DNA from: JBNJFY01 sp051747265
Lineage (GTDB): Bacteria > Bacteroidota > Rhodothermia > Balneolales > Balneolaceae
DNA: 64,000 nt
Direction of reading: 5' to 3'
Assembly (NCBI GenBank): GCA_051747265.1
Contig: JBNJFY010000002.1
Span: forward strand, 310,001-374,000
In this document: one piece after another, positions 53,342 to 60,911 of the stretch
How the letters are laid out: every line of letters begins with the position of its first letter
Position numbering within the stretch: the first letter of the stretch is position 1
Translations under genes and position numbers: made by a program
The notes under the pieces: generated by a model
Told to the model about the DNA's origin: nothing
The model's input: the letters and a program-made list of their open reading frames with translations, nothing else
The model's database searches: none

Positions 53342-54505
53342 CTATTGAGATTTATAGGTGAACTGACTAGGTACGTTTTCCAAGTTTATGGGAATTCGTT
53401 GATTCTGATAATTCATTCGAGACAAGCCGGTGATGAATACGCTAATACCAGAACCGGTTGGATTATTACTGACGTCGAACAAATCAACCTCGTAGATAAA
53501 TTCTCCTTCACCAGCATTTTTAAGATCCAAGCGATCACGCAATTGGCTTTGACTAAAGGTTTCGCTCAAAGGCGCTAACCCTGTACGTGTCACTTCAACC
53601 TTCATTTCATCTACACGGTACTTAGCATCATCGGGATATTCGCTGGCAAATGTTTGATCAGCGCGAACAACTATCTCAAACGGACTGAAAAGATCTACCC
53701 GACTTTCGGCGTTGAAGAACTCTTGGTCACCTTTCTGACGCAAACCAACCGTAGGTGTGGGGGGTGTGGTAATCTTAAAACCCTTTTCACCCAACTTACT
53801 GTTTTCCCCATCTCCAGTGCTACGAAACACCTCGATCGCCGTAGTATCGCCATCCGGCGCGAACGTCAAACTATTTCCGCTGAATGATTGACCACTGAAT
53901 TTCTCACGAAGAGAAAGGGTAGAGGCATCAACTCCGGGAACCGTAAAGGCGAGCGAGTTCCTACTGTTAGAATACAGTTTGGGAACGGCATTACTTTGAA
54001 CCTGAATAGTTGGACGAAAGACCGTGAACTTACCACTGATCTCCTCAACATAGCTGGGAGGGCGATCTTGCTGGATATCCTTTGCCGTCTTACCAGTAAT
54101 CGTACCGGCAAACGCTACCTCCTTGGTATAGACATCCGAACCCTCATTCTCAAAGAGTTGATTGGTGTTCATCACCAAACGTTCTTCGGCTTCATCCCAC
54201 TGCATTGACTCAGGAGTTTCCGAATAATCCAGTTCAATTTTAGGGACAAAAATCGCACTGCCATGCCCATCACCAGATGTATGCTCTGGATTCTCGAGCG
54301 TAAACATGATTGATGCTTCGTACTGATCGCCTACCGCTACTCGTTGATTTTCAGCAACAACATTGGGTTTCAAGTTGTTACTATTTAAAACAAGTGCGTC
54401 AGCGTCCAGGTCAAACGTAGCCATTGCATATCCCAAAATGGGAAGATACAAAGCTGTCATAATATTTAGGCGTAAACCTACGGCACCGCCTCCGCCACCA
54501 CCCAT
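53342..54505 (-). CDS. gldM: Short type IX secretion motor protein GldM
   Basis: A 387-residue inner-membrane protein, versus ~515 in F. johnsoniae/P. gingivalis. A glycine run (six Gly after Met1) leads to one membrane helix with Arg12 and Tyr20, eight apart as in known GldM. It has the C-terminal periplasmic D3/D4-like domains (VPKLYSNSRNSLAFTVPGVD and PTPTVGLRQKGD, as in PorM/GldM). The ~130 residues between are shorter than the usual D1-D2 region. A good AGGAG precedes the ATG. GldM couples the GldL proton motor to the GldKN ring, and its shortened stalk may change that geometry. Confidence 0.85.
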   Translation of the reverse strand: MGGGGGGAVGLRLNIMTALYLPILGYAMATFDLDADALVLNSNNLKPNVVAENQRVAVGDQYEASIMFTLENPEHTSGDGHGSAIFVPKIELDYSETPESMQWDEAEERLVMNTNQLFENEGSDVYTKEVAFAGTITGKTAKDIQQDRPPSYVEEISGKFTVFRPTIQVQSNAVPKLYSNSRNSLAFTVPGVDASTLSLREKFSGQSFSGNSLTFAPDGDTTAIEVFRSTGDGENSKLGEKGFKITTPPTPTVGLRQKGDQEFFNAESRVDLFSPFEIVVRADQTFASEYPDDAKYRVDEMKVEVTRTGLAPLSETFSQSQLRDRLDLKNAGEGEFIYEVDLFDVSNNPTGSGISVFITGLSRMNYQNQRIPINLENVPSQFTYKSQ

Positions 54506-54539
54506 AAGTAGTCTCCTGTTTTATTAAAAATTGCGTTGA

Positions 54540-54578
54540 AAGCCGGATCAGTTTCTATAAGTAGAGCAATTCCGGCTT
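54540..54578 (-). repeat. Intercistronic hairpin between gldL and gldM
   Basis: AAGCCGGA and TCCGGCTT are perfect 8-bp arms separated by 23 bases. It lies in the 92-base gap between gldL and gldM, without a T-tract, so it may act on mRNA stability or stoichiometry rather than terminate. Confidence 0.5.
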
Positions 54579-54597
54579 ATCAAAGATTCAAAAAGAA

Positions 54598-55320
54598 TTA
54601 GTTTTCAACGGTATTGAAGCTTTTGAAACGATTAGCCAGCTTCTTCATTTCGTCTTCAAAGCTTTTTAATTCGTTTCCAGTATTCTCCAATCGTTCAGAA
54701 ACAGACTGAGCGTTTTGCGAAATATTACCAGCATTAACTTTTTCAAACTCTCCCAAGCTTTCGCCGACTTGCTGGATACGATTTGAAAAATCCGAAAGTG
54801 ATTGGGATACCGATTGAATTTGAGTATTCACCTCATTGGTTTCGGCCAATAAACCTCGAGTGCGCTCAACATCCTCAACCAACAGATTAGTCAGTTCGGA
54901 TACTTTATCATCTAACTGTTGAGATACTTTCTCCTCAATCAGACCGCGCAGAGACTCGGGAAGTTCCATGTTTACCACAACACCATCCGTGTGTGCTCCA
55001 TCAGAGCCCGTAGCTTCATCTTCTTCGATCTCTTCAGGGAAAACTTCGTAATAATCGTCTCCCTTCATAAAACCCATAATGATAAAGACGATACACTCGC
55101 CCAAAAATCCTACGGGCATCATAATATCATAAAGAGCCTTACCCAGTTCCGGCGAAATCATTCCCCAGAATGGCTCTTTCCATAATTTCATGAGTACACC
55201 AAATACAGCGCTGGCTCCAAAAACACCAACAAAAAACTGGTCCCATTTAAATTTGCGTACCTGCAAGTATATCGGCAGATCATATTTCTGTCGATACCTT
55301 TGGTTAATTGAATCAGCCAT
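54598..55320 (-). CDS. gldL: Type IX secretion motor protein GldL
   Basis: A 240-residue inner-membrane protein. Two membrane helices are at ~28-46 and 65-88. TM1 ends in GVLMKLWKEPFWG, so the conserved lysine of the GldL family is retained but the following His looks replaced. TM2 keeps the glutamate of the proton pathway (GFLGECIVFIIM). A Lys/Asp/Glu linker and a long coiled coil (~130-235) follow, as in other GldL proteins. GldL pentamers with GldM power T9SS secretion by proton flow. The gene is between gldK and gldM. An AGGGAG ribosome site precedes the ATG. Confidence 0.85.
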   Translation of the reverse strand: MADSINQRYRQKYDLPIYLQVRKFKWDQFFVGVFGASAVFGVLMKLWKEPFWGMISPELGKALYDIMMPVGFLGECIVFIIMGFMKGDDYYEVFPEEIEEDEATGSDGAHTDGVVVNMELPESLRGLIEEKVSQQLDDKVSELTNLLVEDVERTRGLLAETNEVNTQIQSVSQSLSDFSNRIQQVGESLGEFEKVNAGNISQNAQSVSERLENTGNELKSFEDEMKKLANRFKSFNTVEN

Positions 55321-55405
55321 GTTAATAGCTCCCTATAGTTGCTGTTGAAAATACGTGACGCTAGAACAATTACATTGTAGAGATCACAGGATTAATAATA
55401 AAGTC

Positions 55406-55421
55406 AAATCCAAAAGGATTT
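55406..55421 (-). repeat. Small hairpin between gldK and gldL
   Basis: AAATCC and GGATTT with loop AAAA, followed on the minus strand by GACTTTATTATT. It may be a weak attenuator or processing site. Confidence 0.35.
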
Positions 55422-55428
55422 ACATTCC

Positions 55429-57429
55429 TTATCGATATCTACGTGATACACTTTGAGCGCATCGAAAACCGATGAATGGGGTACCCTGCGATTTAACCTG
55501 AAAGTTACGAACCCCTACACCGATAAAGAATTTGGTTGATTGCCACGAGCCACCGCGATGGATCTTGCGGGGCTCACTAGCATTAACATAAGATGGCGAA
55601 ACAAAATTAGATGTTCCAACATTTTGCAGTACAACATAGCTCGGATTATAGGAATCTAACACCCATTCCGAGACATTTCCGGCTACGTTATACAGTCCAA
55701 AGTCATTGGGCACAAAACTTTCTACTGGAGCCATAATTGCATATCCATCAGCCTGATAGACTCCGCGATCTTGCTTAAAGTTGGCGCGATATTTACCGGT
55801 TTTGGTCTGAACTTCAAGACCATCCCACGGATAAACTCGTCCACTTATACCACTTCGAGCAACATATTCCCATTCCGATTCTGTAGGCAATCGCTTACCG
55901 GCCCAAGCGGCAAATAATTTTGCTTGATACCAATTGACACAAACAACGGGGAAATTATCGTAGTAGTCATTATAGAAGTAGGTACTCCAAGGGATAACAT
56001 CATCAAGCCCCATCTGCTTCCACTGCGTACTATCCGGCATGAGATCTTCTGGGCCATTAAGCTCTGGAGTGGGAGTATGCTCACGATAATTATCAAGATT
56101 GGCCCGCGTAAGCAACTCATTCCAATCCATCGCAGAACCATAATTCATGGAACTGGCCGAGGTATCAATTAGCGAAATATTGCCTGACGGGGCGTTGATT
56201 GCGCCCATAGCGACCAGGAAAGCTCGATATTGTTTGTTGGACACTTCATATTTATCAATACGGAATGGATTAATAGTGATTCGCTTACGCCCCTGCACCT
56301 GTATATTCAATTCATCAACAGCTGTCAAACCCATGATGTAGCTTCCGCCAGGGACCTCCACCATATCGGTCATGATATCACTATCCGCTAACTGGACCTG
56401 ACGATCCTCAGCCTCCGCAGCCAACTCATTAAAGCGCACACCGGGTGTATCATACAGCAGAATTTTGTCACTCATAATTCGCTGCAATTCACGCAGGTCT
56501 TCGTCGGTAGTAACCAGATTGGCAATATTTTGTATGCGCTCGATTTTTGCGATCCGGTCTTTATCCAATCGTACCCGCTTCTGGGTAACCTCTTCGGTTC
56601 GACGCTTCTCCTTAACGATAGGATAGCTGACACCTACCGAAAAGAGTGTCATAGAATCATTTTGATCCGTCCCGTTACCGCTTCCGGCTCCTTCACTGGT
56701 ATTATCGAAATAATCATCCAAAAAATAGAGGAAGGAATATTGCGCAAACCATTTGTAGTGACCCAAAAACTGTTTATTGATTCGGACACCGCCCATACCA
56801 CCAAGAATACCCGATTTGATCGCATCATCTTCATTGGGCGTAACTCGAGTCTCGGGAATATCCGCAAGATCATAAGGCGGATTTCCCCCGCTACCGATTA
56901 CCGAAGAAGGAGCTACAATTTCGGTACCGCTCAACAGACCGTCTGTTTGCGGATTATGCAAGCGATACGATCCCTCTACAAATGGTTCAATGGAAAATTT
57001 ATCATTGAACCGATATTCAAAGCTAAGACCAAACTTTGGACCGTAGCCCCGATTAATAATATTAATAGGTGTTAACCCTACCCGAGCATTAGTTGGCAAA
57101 AACGTAGTACCAACTGATTTGGATCGAAATGTCACGATATCCGCACCGGCGTAAATATTTAGATCATAGGAAGGATTTTCCAAGAAAGGCATGGGTTTGG
57201 AAAATGTTAGCGATGCGTTCATCCCCTCTATGGGAAAGAACAATCCCTGCAAATCACCGGTGGTCCCATTCAATCGATCAAAATCTCCATGAAAGTTATT
57301 AATGCCTAAAGCAGCATTTATCCTAACATCATCCCAAAACGTCTCTGGCCTAGACTGGCTGTAGACATGTGATACAGACAAGGTTAGCAGCACGAGCAAG
57401 CTGCAAAAAACAGTACGCATACGTTTCAT
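55429..57429 (-). CDS. gldK: GldK fused to an N-terminal outer-membrane beta-barrel
   Basis: A 666-residue protein from the ATG at 57429, chosen because a signal peptide starts there (MKRMRTVFCSLLVLLT, cleavage near VYSQ); an ATG at 57555 would add 42 residues. There is no lipobox cysteine, unlike canonical GldK/PorK lipoproteins (~460 residues). Mature residues ~25-305 are a membrane beta-barrel-like domain (INAALGINNFHGDF, YKWFAQYSFLYFLDD, SMTLFSVGVSYPI). A charged helix follows (~305-355). The FGE/SUMF1 domain of GldK is at ~365-660 (VEVPGGSYIMG, FRIDKYEVSNKQYRAF, CVNWYQAKLFAAWAGKRLPTESEWEYV written here in parts, GNVSEWV, HRGGSW, GFRCAQ). It probably makes the ring with GldN. Confidence 0.85.
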   Translation of the reverse strand: MKRMRTVFCSLLVLLTLSVSHVYSQSRPETFWDDVRINAALGINNFHGDFDRLNGTTGDLQGLFFPIEGMNASLTFSKPMPFLENPSYDLNIYAGADIVTFRSKSVGTTFLPTNARVGLTPINIINRGYGPKFGLSFEYRFNDKFSIEPFVEGSYRLHNPQTDGLLSGTEIVAPSSVIGSGGNPPYDLADIPETRVTPNEDDAIKSGILGGMGGVRINKQFLGHYKWFAQYSFLYFLDDYFDNTSEGAGSGNGTDQNDSMTLFSVGVSYPIVKEKRRTEEVTQKRVRLDKDRIAKIERIQNIANLVTTDEDLRELQRIMSDKILLYDTPGVRFNELAAEAEDRQVQLADSDIMTDMVEVPGGSYIMGLTAVDELNIQVQGRKRITINPFRIDKYEVSNKQYRAFLVAMGAINAPSGNISLIDTSASSMNYGSAMDWNELLTRANLDNYREHTPTPELNGPEDLMPDSTQWKQMGLDDVIPWSTYFYNDYYDNFPVVCVNWYQAKLFAAWAGKRLPTESEWEYVARSGISGRVYPWDGLEVQTKTGKYRANFKQDRGVYQADGYAIMAPVESFVPNDFGLYNVAGNVSEWVLDSYNPSYVVLQNVGTSNFVSPSYVNASEPRKIHRGGSWQSTKFFIGVGVRNFQVKSQGTPFIGFRCAQSVSRRYR

Positions 57430-57550
57430 GTAAGTTGATGTCGTTGCGGGCATTCGGGCCAAAATATAATGCATTGTAGAATTTAATGAGACAGACAAAT
57501 ACACAACGGCTAGATAGTTTAAACGAAATTTTACGGCCGTTTCAGATTCC

Positions 57551-57578
57551 TGCATTAATAATGTGCCAAATTAATGCA
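57551..57578. promoter_or_regulatory. Inverted repeat in the gldK leader, candidate operator
   Basis: TGCATTAAT and ATTAATGCA are perfect 9-bp arms with a 10-base spacer, about 120-150 bases upstream of the gldK ATG and 77 bases past the stop of the unknown upstream gene. It may be a regulator-binding site or an mRNA hairpin between the two genes. Confidence 0.45.
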
Positions 57579-57654
57579 TTTGCTTTAAAAACAAAACGAC
57601 TGCATTCGGCTATTAGCAACTTCAAACATTGTACCAGATTTTGAGAACTGATAC

Positions 57655-58575
57655 CTATTGCTGTTGATATTGGGCGCCACCCTCAATTATTTCAGTAAAC
57701 CGAAATGCATAGTACGCCTTATAAACTGACCTATCACCGCTTTGTTTCCTCATATCCAGCCTTAATGTTAATCGTGGATCAAACATCAAGTCGTTTGCAC
57801 CTACATATCGGGGGAACTCAAGTAAAATTTTCCGCTCGTACCATGCCAATTTTCCCCATACCTTAGTTTGGATGGGTAACCGGATCATTTTCTGGGGAGA
57901 TAATTCTATGTCTCCAGCCTTCAGATAAATTTCCCAAAGTGTTGTATCCATCGCTACCGCTCTAGTATTATATGAACGCAGGGTAAGTTGAATATTAATT
58001 TTCCGCCGAAAGTTATAATCAATGGAATCCTTGAGTTCAACCAGCTCTTTTTTATCTAGCTCGTTAATAGCCTGCAGGTAATTTACATAACTACGGTAAA
58101 AGGGATAGCCTTCTATGAAAGCCTCGGTATAGACCGAATCTTGCCTCTTCATTACCATAAATAAATGAGAAGAATCCGTGCTATCTACTGCTTGGGCTAC
58201 TTCAGAAAATCTTTTTTCTATTGAATTCAAATATTGCGCCCCCAAATCGGAAGTGTCTGTTATTGACCAGTCTTCAGGTTTGGGGATGGGCTGTTGACCA
58301 ATGTTATTTTTCAGGCGTTTATAGAAGGGATAATATACTTTTACATTATTTAAGCTATCCGTATCCATTTCCGGCTGATTCAGAGAATCTACCCTTGTGC
58401 TATCCATGGAGGCTTGAACATCAATAGAATCTGTCCTGGAACTATCCTGTACGGTCATTTCCTCAGAATTTTCCACCGCCGAAGAATCCACTTGGGCATA
58501 GCACTGGGTACTTCTGATTCCAATGAACCACAGAGCTACCGTCAGTGTTAGAAGTATTTTACTTGATCTGGCCAT
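57655..58575 (-). CDS. Exported protein of unknown function, first gene of the T9SS cluster
   Basis: A 306-residue protein with a signal peptide ending near CYAQ (28). The next ~70 residues are a disordered, Asp/Ser/Thr-rich region (DSSRTDSIDVQASMDSTRVDS). The C-terminal two thirds are mixed alpha/beta with aromatic-rich motifs (GYPFYRSYVNYLQAINEL, LRSYNTRAVAMDTTLWEIYL, KAYYAFRFTEII). I do not recognise the family. It lies 225 bases upstream of gldK on the same strand and is divergent from an ECF sigma factor. Position suggests a role in the T9SS periplasmic or outer-membrane complex, but sequence alone does not show it. Confidence 0.75.
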   Translation of the reverse strand: MARSSKILLTLTVALWFIGIRSTQCYAQVDSSAVENSEEMTVQDSSRTDSIDVQASMDSTRVDSLNQPEMDTDSLNNVKVYYPFYKRLKNNIGQQPIPKPEDWSITDTSDLGAQYLNSIEKRFSEVAQAVDSTDSSHLFMVMKRQDSVYTEAFIEGYPFYRSYVNYLQAINELDKKELVELKDSIDYNFRRKINIQLTLRSYNTRAVAMDTTLWEIYLKAGDIELSPQKMIRLPIQTKVWGKLAWYERKILLEFPRYVGANDLMFDPRLTLRLDMRKQSGDRSVYKAYYAFRFTEIIEGGAQYQQQ

Positions 58576-58859
58576 TATTTTTTTACGACATCATCTTAAT
58601 AATTATCAAGGTTTCTTATTACAAGGTATCATTAATAGAATGACGTTCACTATTAGATGTAACCTAATATAAGTATCAGAATTATCTATTTACTATTGCA
58701 GACATCCTTTGATACCTTGAATATTACGATTGAGAAGCATCCACATAAACTTAATGAAAGAGCTGTAGATGTTTTGCAATTTTATGTTTTTCAATTAGTT
58801 ATACATACACAACGGGTTCATCAACTGCTACGAATTAGCAAGCTACGGGATATTTCGGG
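58576..58859. other. Divergent promoter region between the T9SS cluster and an ECF sigma gene
   Basis: An AT-rich 284-base gap without a gene. It contains a perfect 10-bp inverted repeat: CAAGGTATCA at 58622-58631 and TGATACCTTG at 58710-58719. On the plus side a weak sigma-70-like pair (TTGCAA at 58774, TTATAC at 58799) is a possible sigma-gene promoter, with a long 19-base spacing. The region must hold promoters for both directions. Confidence 0.55.
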
Positions 58860-59438
58860 ATGGCAGATTTGACTAAAGAAGAAGTACAGAAGCAAGAAGA
58901 CTTCAATGAAGAGATTGTTCCTCATCTGGACGCCCTATACAATTTTGCGTTACGACTTACCACAGACCCAAATGATGCGGAAGACTTGGTTCAAGATACC
59001 ATAGTTAAAGCCTATCGATTCTTTAACAGCTACGAGAAGGGAACCAATGCTAAAGCGTGGTTGTTCCGCATCCTCAAAAATTCCTATATCAATAACTATC
59101 GTAAGAAGTCTAAGCAACCCAACCAAGTTGATTATGATGAAGTTGCCTCTTTTTACGAAACCATTCGGGATGAGCGAACCGATACATCGGATATGGAAGA
59201 TCGCATGTATCGAGAACTTATTGATGACGATATCAGCGGAGCTTTAGAAAGTCTTCCTGAAGATTTTCGTACGGTGGTATTACTTTGCGATGTAGAAGGT
59301 TTCACCTACGAGGAAATCGCCAATATGCTGGATGTCCCCATTGGCACCATTCGATCCCGCCTGCATCGTGGTAGAAACCTCTTGCGTACACAATTAATGG
59401 ATTACGCCGAAAAGCGCGGATTCGACGTGGAAAAATAG
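58860..59438 (+). CDS. ECF RNA polymerase sigma factor
   Basis: A 192-residue sigma-70-family protein. Region 2 (~25-95) contains LDALYNFALRLTTDPNDAEDLVQDTIVKAYRFF and KAWLFRILKNSYINNYRKK. Region 4 (~130-182) contains LPEDFRTVVLLCDVEGFTYEEIANMLDVPIGTIRSRLHRGR, the helix-turn-helix for the -35 element. No anti-sigma factor gene is adjacent. It is divergent from the T9SS cluster and convergent with the histidine kinase gene. In P. gingivalis the ECF factor SigP controls T9SS genes; whether this one does so is inference from position. Confidence 0.93.
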   Translation: MADLTKEEVQKQEDFNEEIVPHLDALYNFALRLTTDPNDAEDLVQDTIVKAYRFFNSYEKGTNAKAWLFRILKNSYINNYRKKSKQPNQVDYDEVASFYETIRDERTDTSDMEDRMYRELIDDDISGALESLPEDFRTVVLLCDVEGFTYEEIANMLDVPIGTIRSRLHRGRNLLRTQLMDYAEKRGFDVEK

Positions 59439-59463
59439 GTCATACATTTCACCCTTCGGAACG

Positions 59464-60801
59464 TCACGCTCCTGGGTTCATCGATTCCTTAGGCAACGGC
59501 ATAACAATGCGCATGGTTGTACCATGATTGGGCTCTGTTTCCAATACAAATAACTCACCCTGATGGTACTCTTCAATTATACGGCGCGTTAAACTAAGAC
59601 CTAACCCCCAGCCACGTTTTTTGGTACTAAACCCCGGCTTAAAAATTTCCTTCAGGTCTTTTTTGTTGATGCCCATACCCGAATCTTCGATATCGATAAT
59701 CAACTGGTCTTCCAGCTGATGAGCGTGAATGGAAATCCATGCCTTATGCGTGACATCCTTGATCGCATCCAGCGCATTTTTAATAAGGTTTTCAATAGCC
59801 CATTGAAACAGCTCCTGATTTAAGCGAATCTGTACATTGATATCGATATCTTTTTTGAATTCAACGGCTTTCCCCAACTGCGGCATTCTGCGCTCCATAT
59901 AGTCAACCACATGTTTTAATATGGGGCCAATTCGTTTCAGGGATAATTCAGGTTCCGAACCTATTTTATTAAATCGATCGGCCACCGATTGAAGGCGTTT
60001 CACATCATTCTGAAGTTCATGTACGATTTGCAGCGTCTCTTCATCACCGTGTTTACTCTTTAGCAGCTCAATCCAACCATATAAACTGGATACCGGAGTT
60101 CCCAGCTGATGCGCCGCCTCCTTAGCCATTCCAACCCACAGATTAGACTGCTCCGTTCGCCGGATGGAGCTATAACTCATGTAACCCAAACCTATCAACA
60201 GAGCCAACAAGGTAAACTGGAAATAGGGATAATATCGCAACCATCGAACGGTAGGACTTTCCCCATAAAACACCATCTGCCGCTGATAGAAATCTTCATC
60301 TCCCACCACAATTTCGATGGGTGCGTTAGCCTCATTAAACTGCTGGATCAACTTTTGGGTTGGTTTCGCTCCATTTAAGTTTCGGCTGTGTAGAATATTG
60401 CCATTTCCATCGGTTACGATAGATGGAATCTGAAACCGATTTTTGATTATCAGCTCATTCGCGACAAAATCTAACTGTGCGTTAGACAACTCCGATTCCG
60501 CCCGTCGCATGGCATCTACCCAGTTGCTTTTTTGCGATGCGCTGATATTCCCAGATCGCCTAATTTCTTGAATGGCTTCTATTAATAAATCCCGCGTCTC
60601 TGCGTGCAAGGGCTTTCCATTATACTCAATGGCTTTGGCCCATAACTCTACACTGGATCGTTCTTTTTCCAGCATACTGCTTACCAAGTACTGATTGTAG
60701 GCATAAGAACCAATACCCAGTACAATTAGTAACACAATTAAAATTACTTTCAGGCTATCAGACCGAATTGATCGAATCACATCCACGATTCGTATCTCCA
60801 C
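59464..60801 (-). CDS. Membrane sensor histidine kinase
   Basis: A 445-residue kinase with two membrane helices (~17-37 and ~193-212) flanking a ~155-residue extracytoplasmic sensor. The phospho-accepting histidine is His231 in KEAAHQLGTPVSSLYGWIELL. The N-box is ENLIKNALDAI, G1 is IDIEDSGMGI, and G2 is WGLGLSLTRRIIEEYH; the protein ends at a proline-rich tail. No response regulator is adjacent, so its partner is elsewhere; candidates in this window are the two receiver fusions at 6.8-8.0 and 10.7-11.8 kb. It is convergent with the ECF sigma gene (25-base gap). Confidence 0.93.
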   Translation of the reverse strand: MEIRIVDVIRSIRSDSLKVILIVLLIVLGIGSYAYNQYLVSSMLEKERSSVELWAKAIEYNGKPLHAETRDLLIEAIQEIRRSGNISASQKSNWVDAMRRAESELSNAQLDFVANELIIKNRFQIPSIVTDGNGNILHSRNLNGAKPTQKLIQQFNEANAPIEIVVGDEDFYQRQMVFYGESPTVRWLRYYPYFQFTLLALLIGLGYMSYSSIRRTEQSNLWVGMAKEAAHQLGTPVSSLYGWIELLKSKHGDEETLQIVHELQNDVKRLQSVADRFNKIGSEPELSLKRIGPILKHVVDYMERRMPQLGKAVEFKKDIDINVQIRLNQELFQWAIENLIKNALDAIKDVTHKAWISIHAHQLEDQLIIDIEDSGMGINKKDLKEIFKPGFSTKKRGWGLGLSLTRRIIEEYHQGELFVLETEPNHGTTMRIVMPLPKESMNPGA

Positions 60802-60860
60802 CTTCTAACTAATGTTAACTCAAATCTATCCATCAATGTGGCGATGTTCTTACAAATAAA

Positions 60861-60892
60861 AAAGGCATCCCCAGAATAACGGAGATGCCTTT
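60861..60892 (-). terminator. Terminator of clpX
   Basis: Stem AAAGGCATC / GATGCCTTT with loop CCCAGAATAACGGA, followed on the minus strand by TTTTTATTTG. It lies about 20 bases past the clpX stop, between clpX and the histidine kinase gene. Confidence 0.85.
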
Positions 60893-60911
60893 AAAATCAT
60901 ACCTTGGGTTG

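Noticed and set aside
59464..60801. The histidine kinase as PorY of the T9SS
   Set aside because: There is no PorX-like receiver-PglZ gene here and no specific sequence match that I can judge; proximity alone is not enough.
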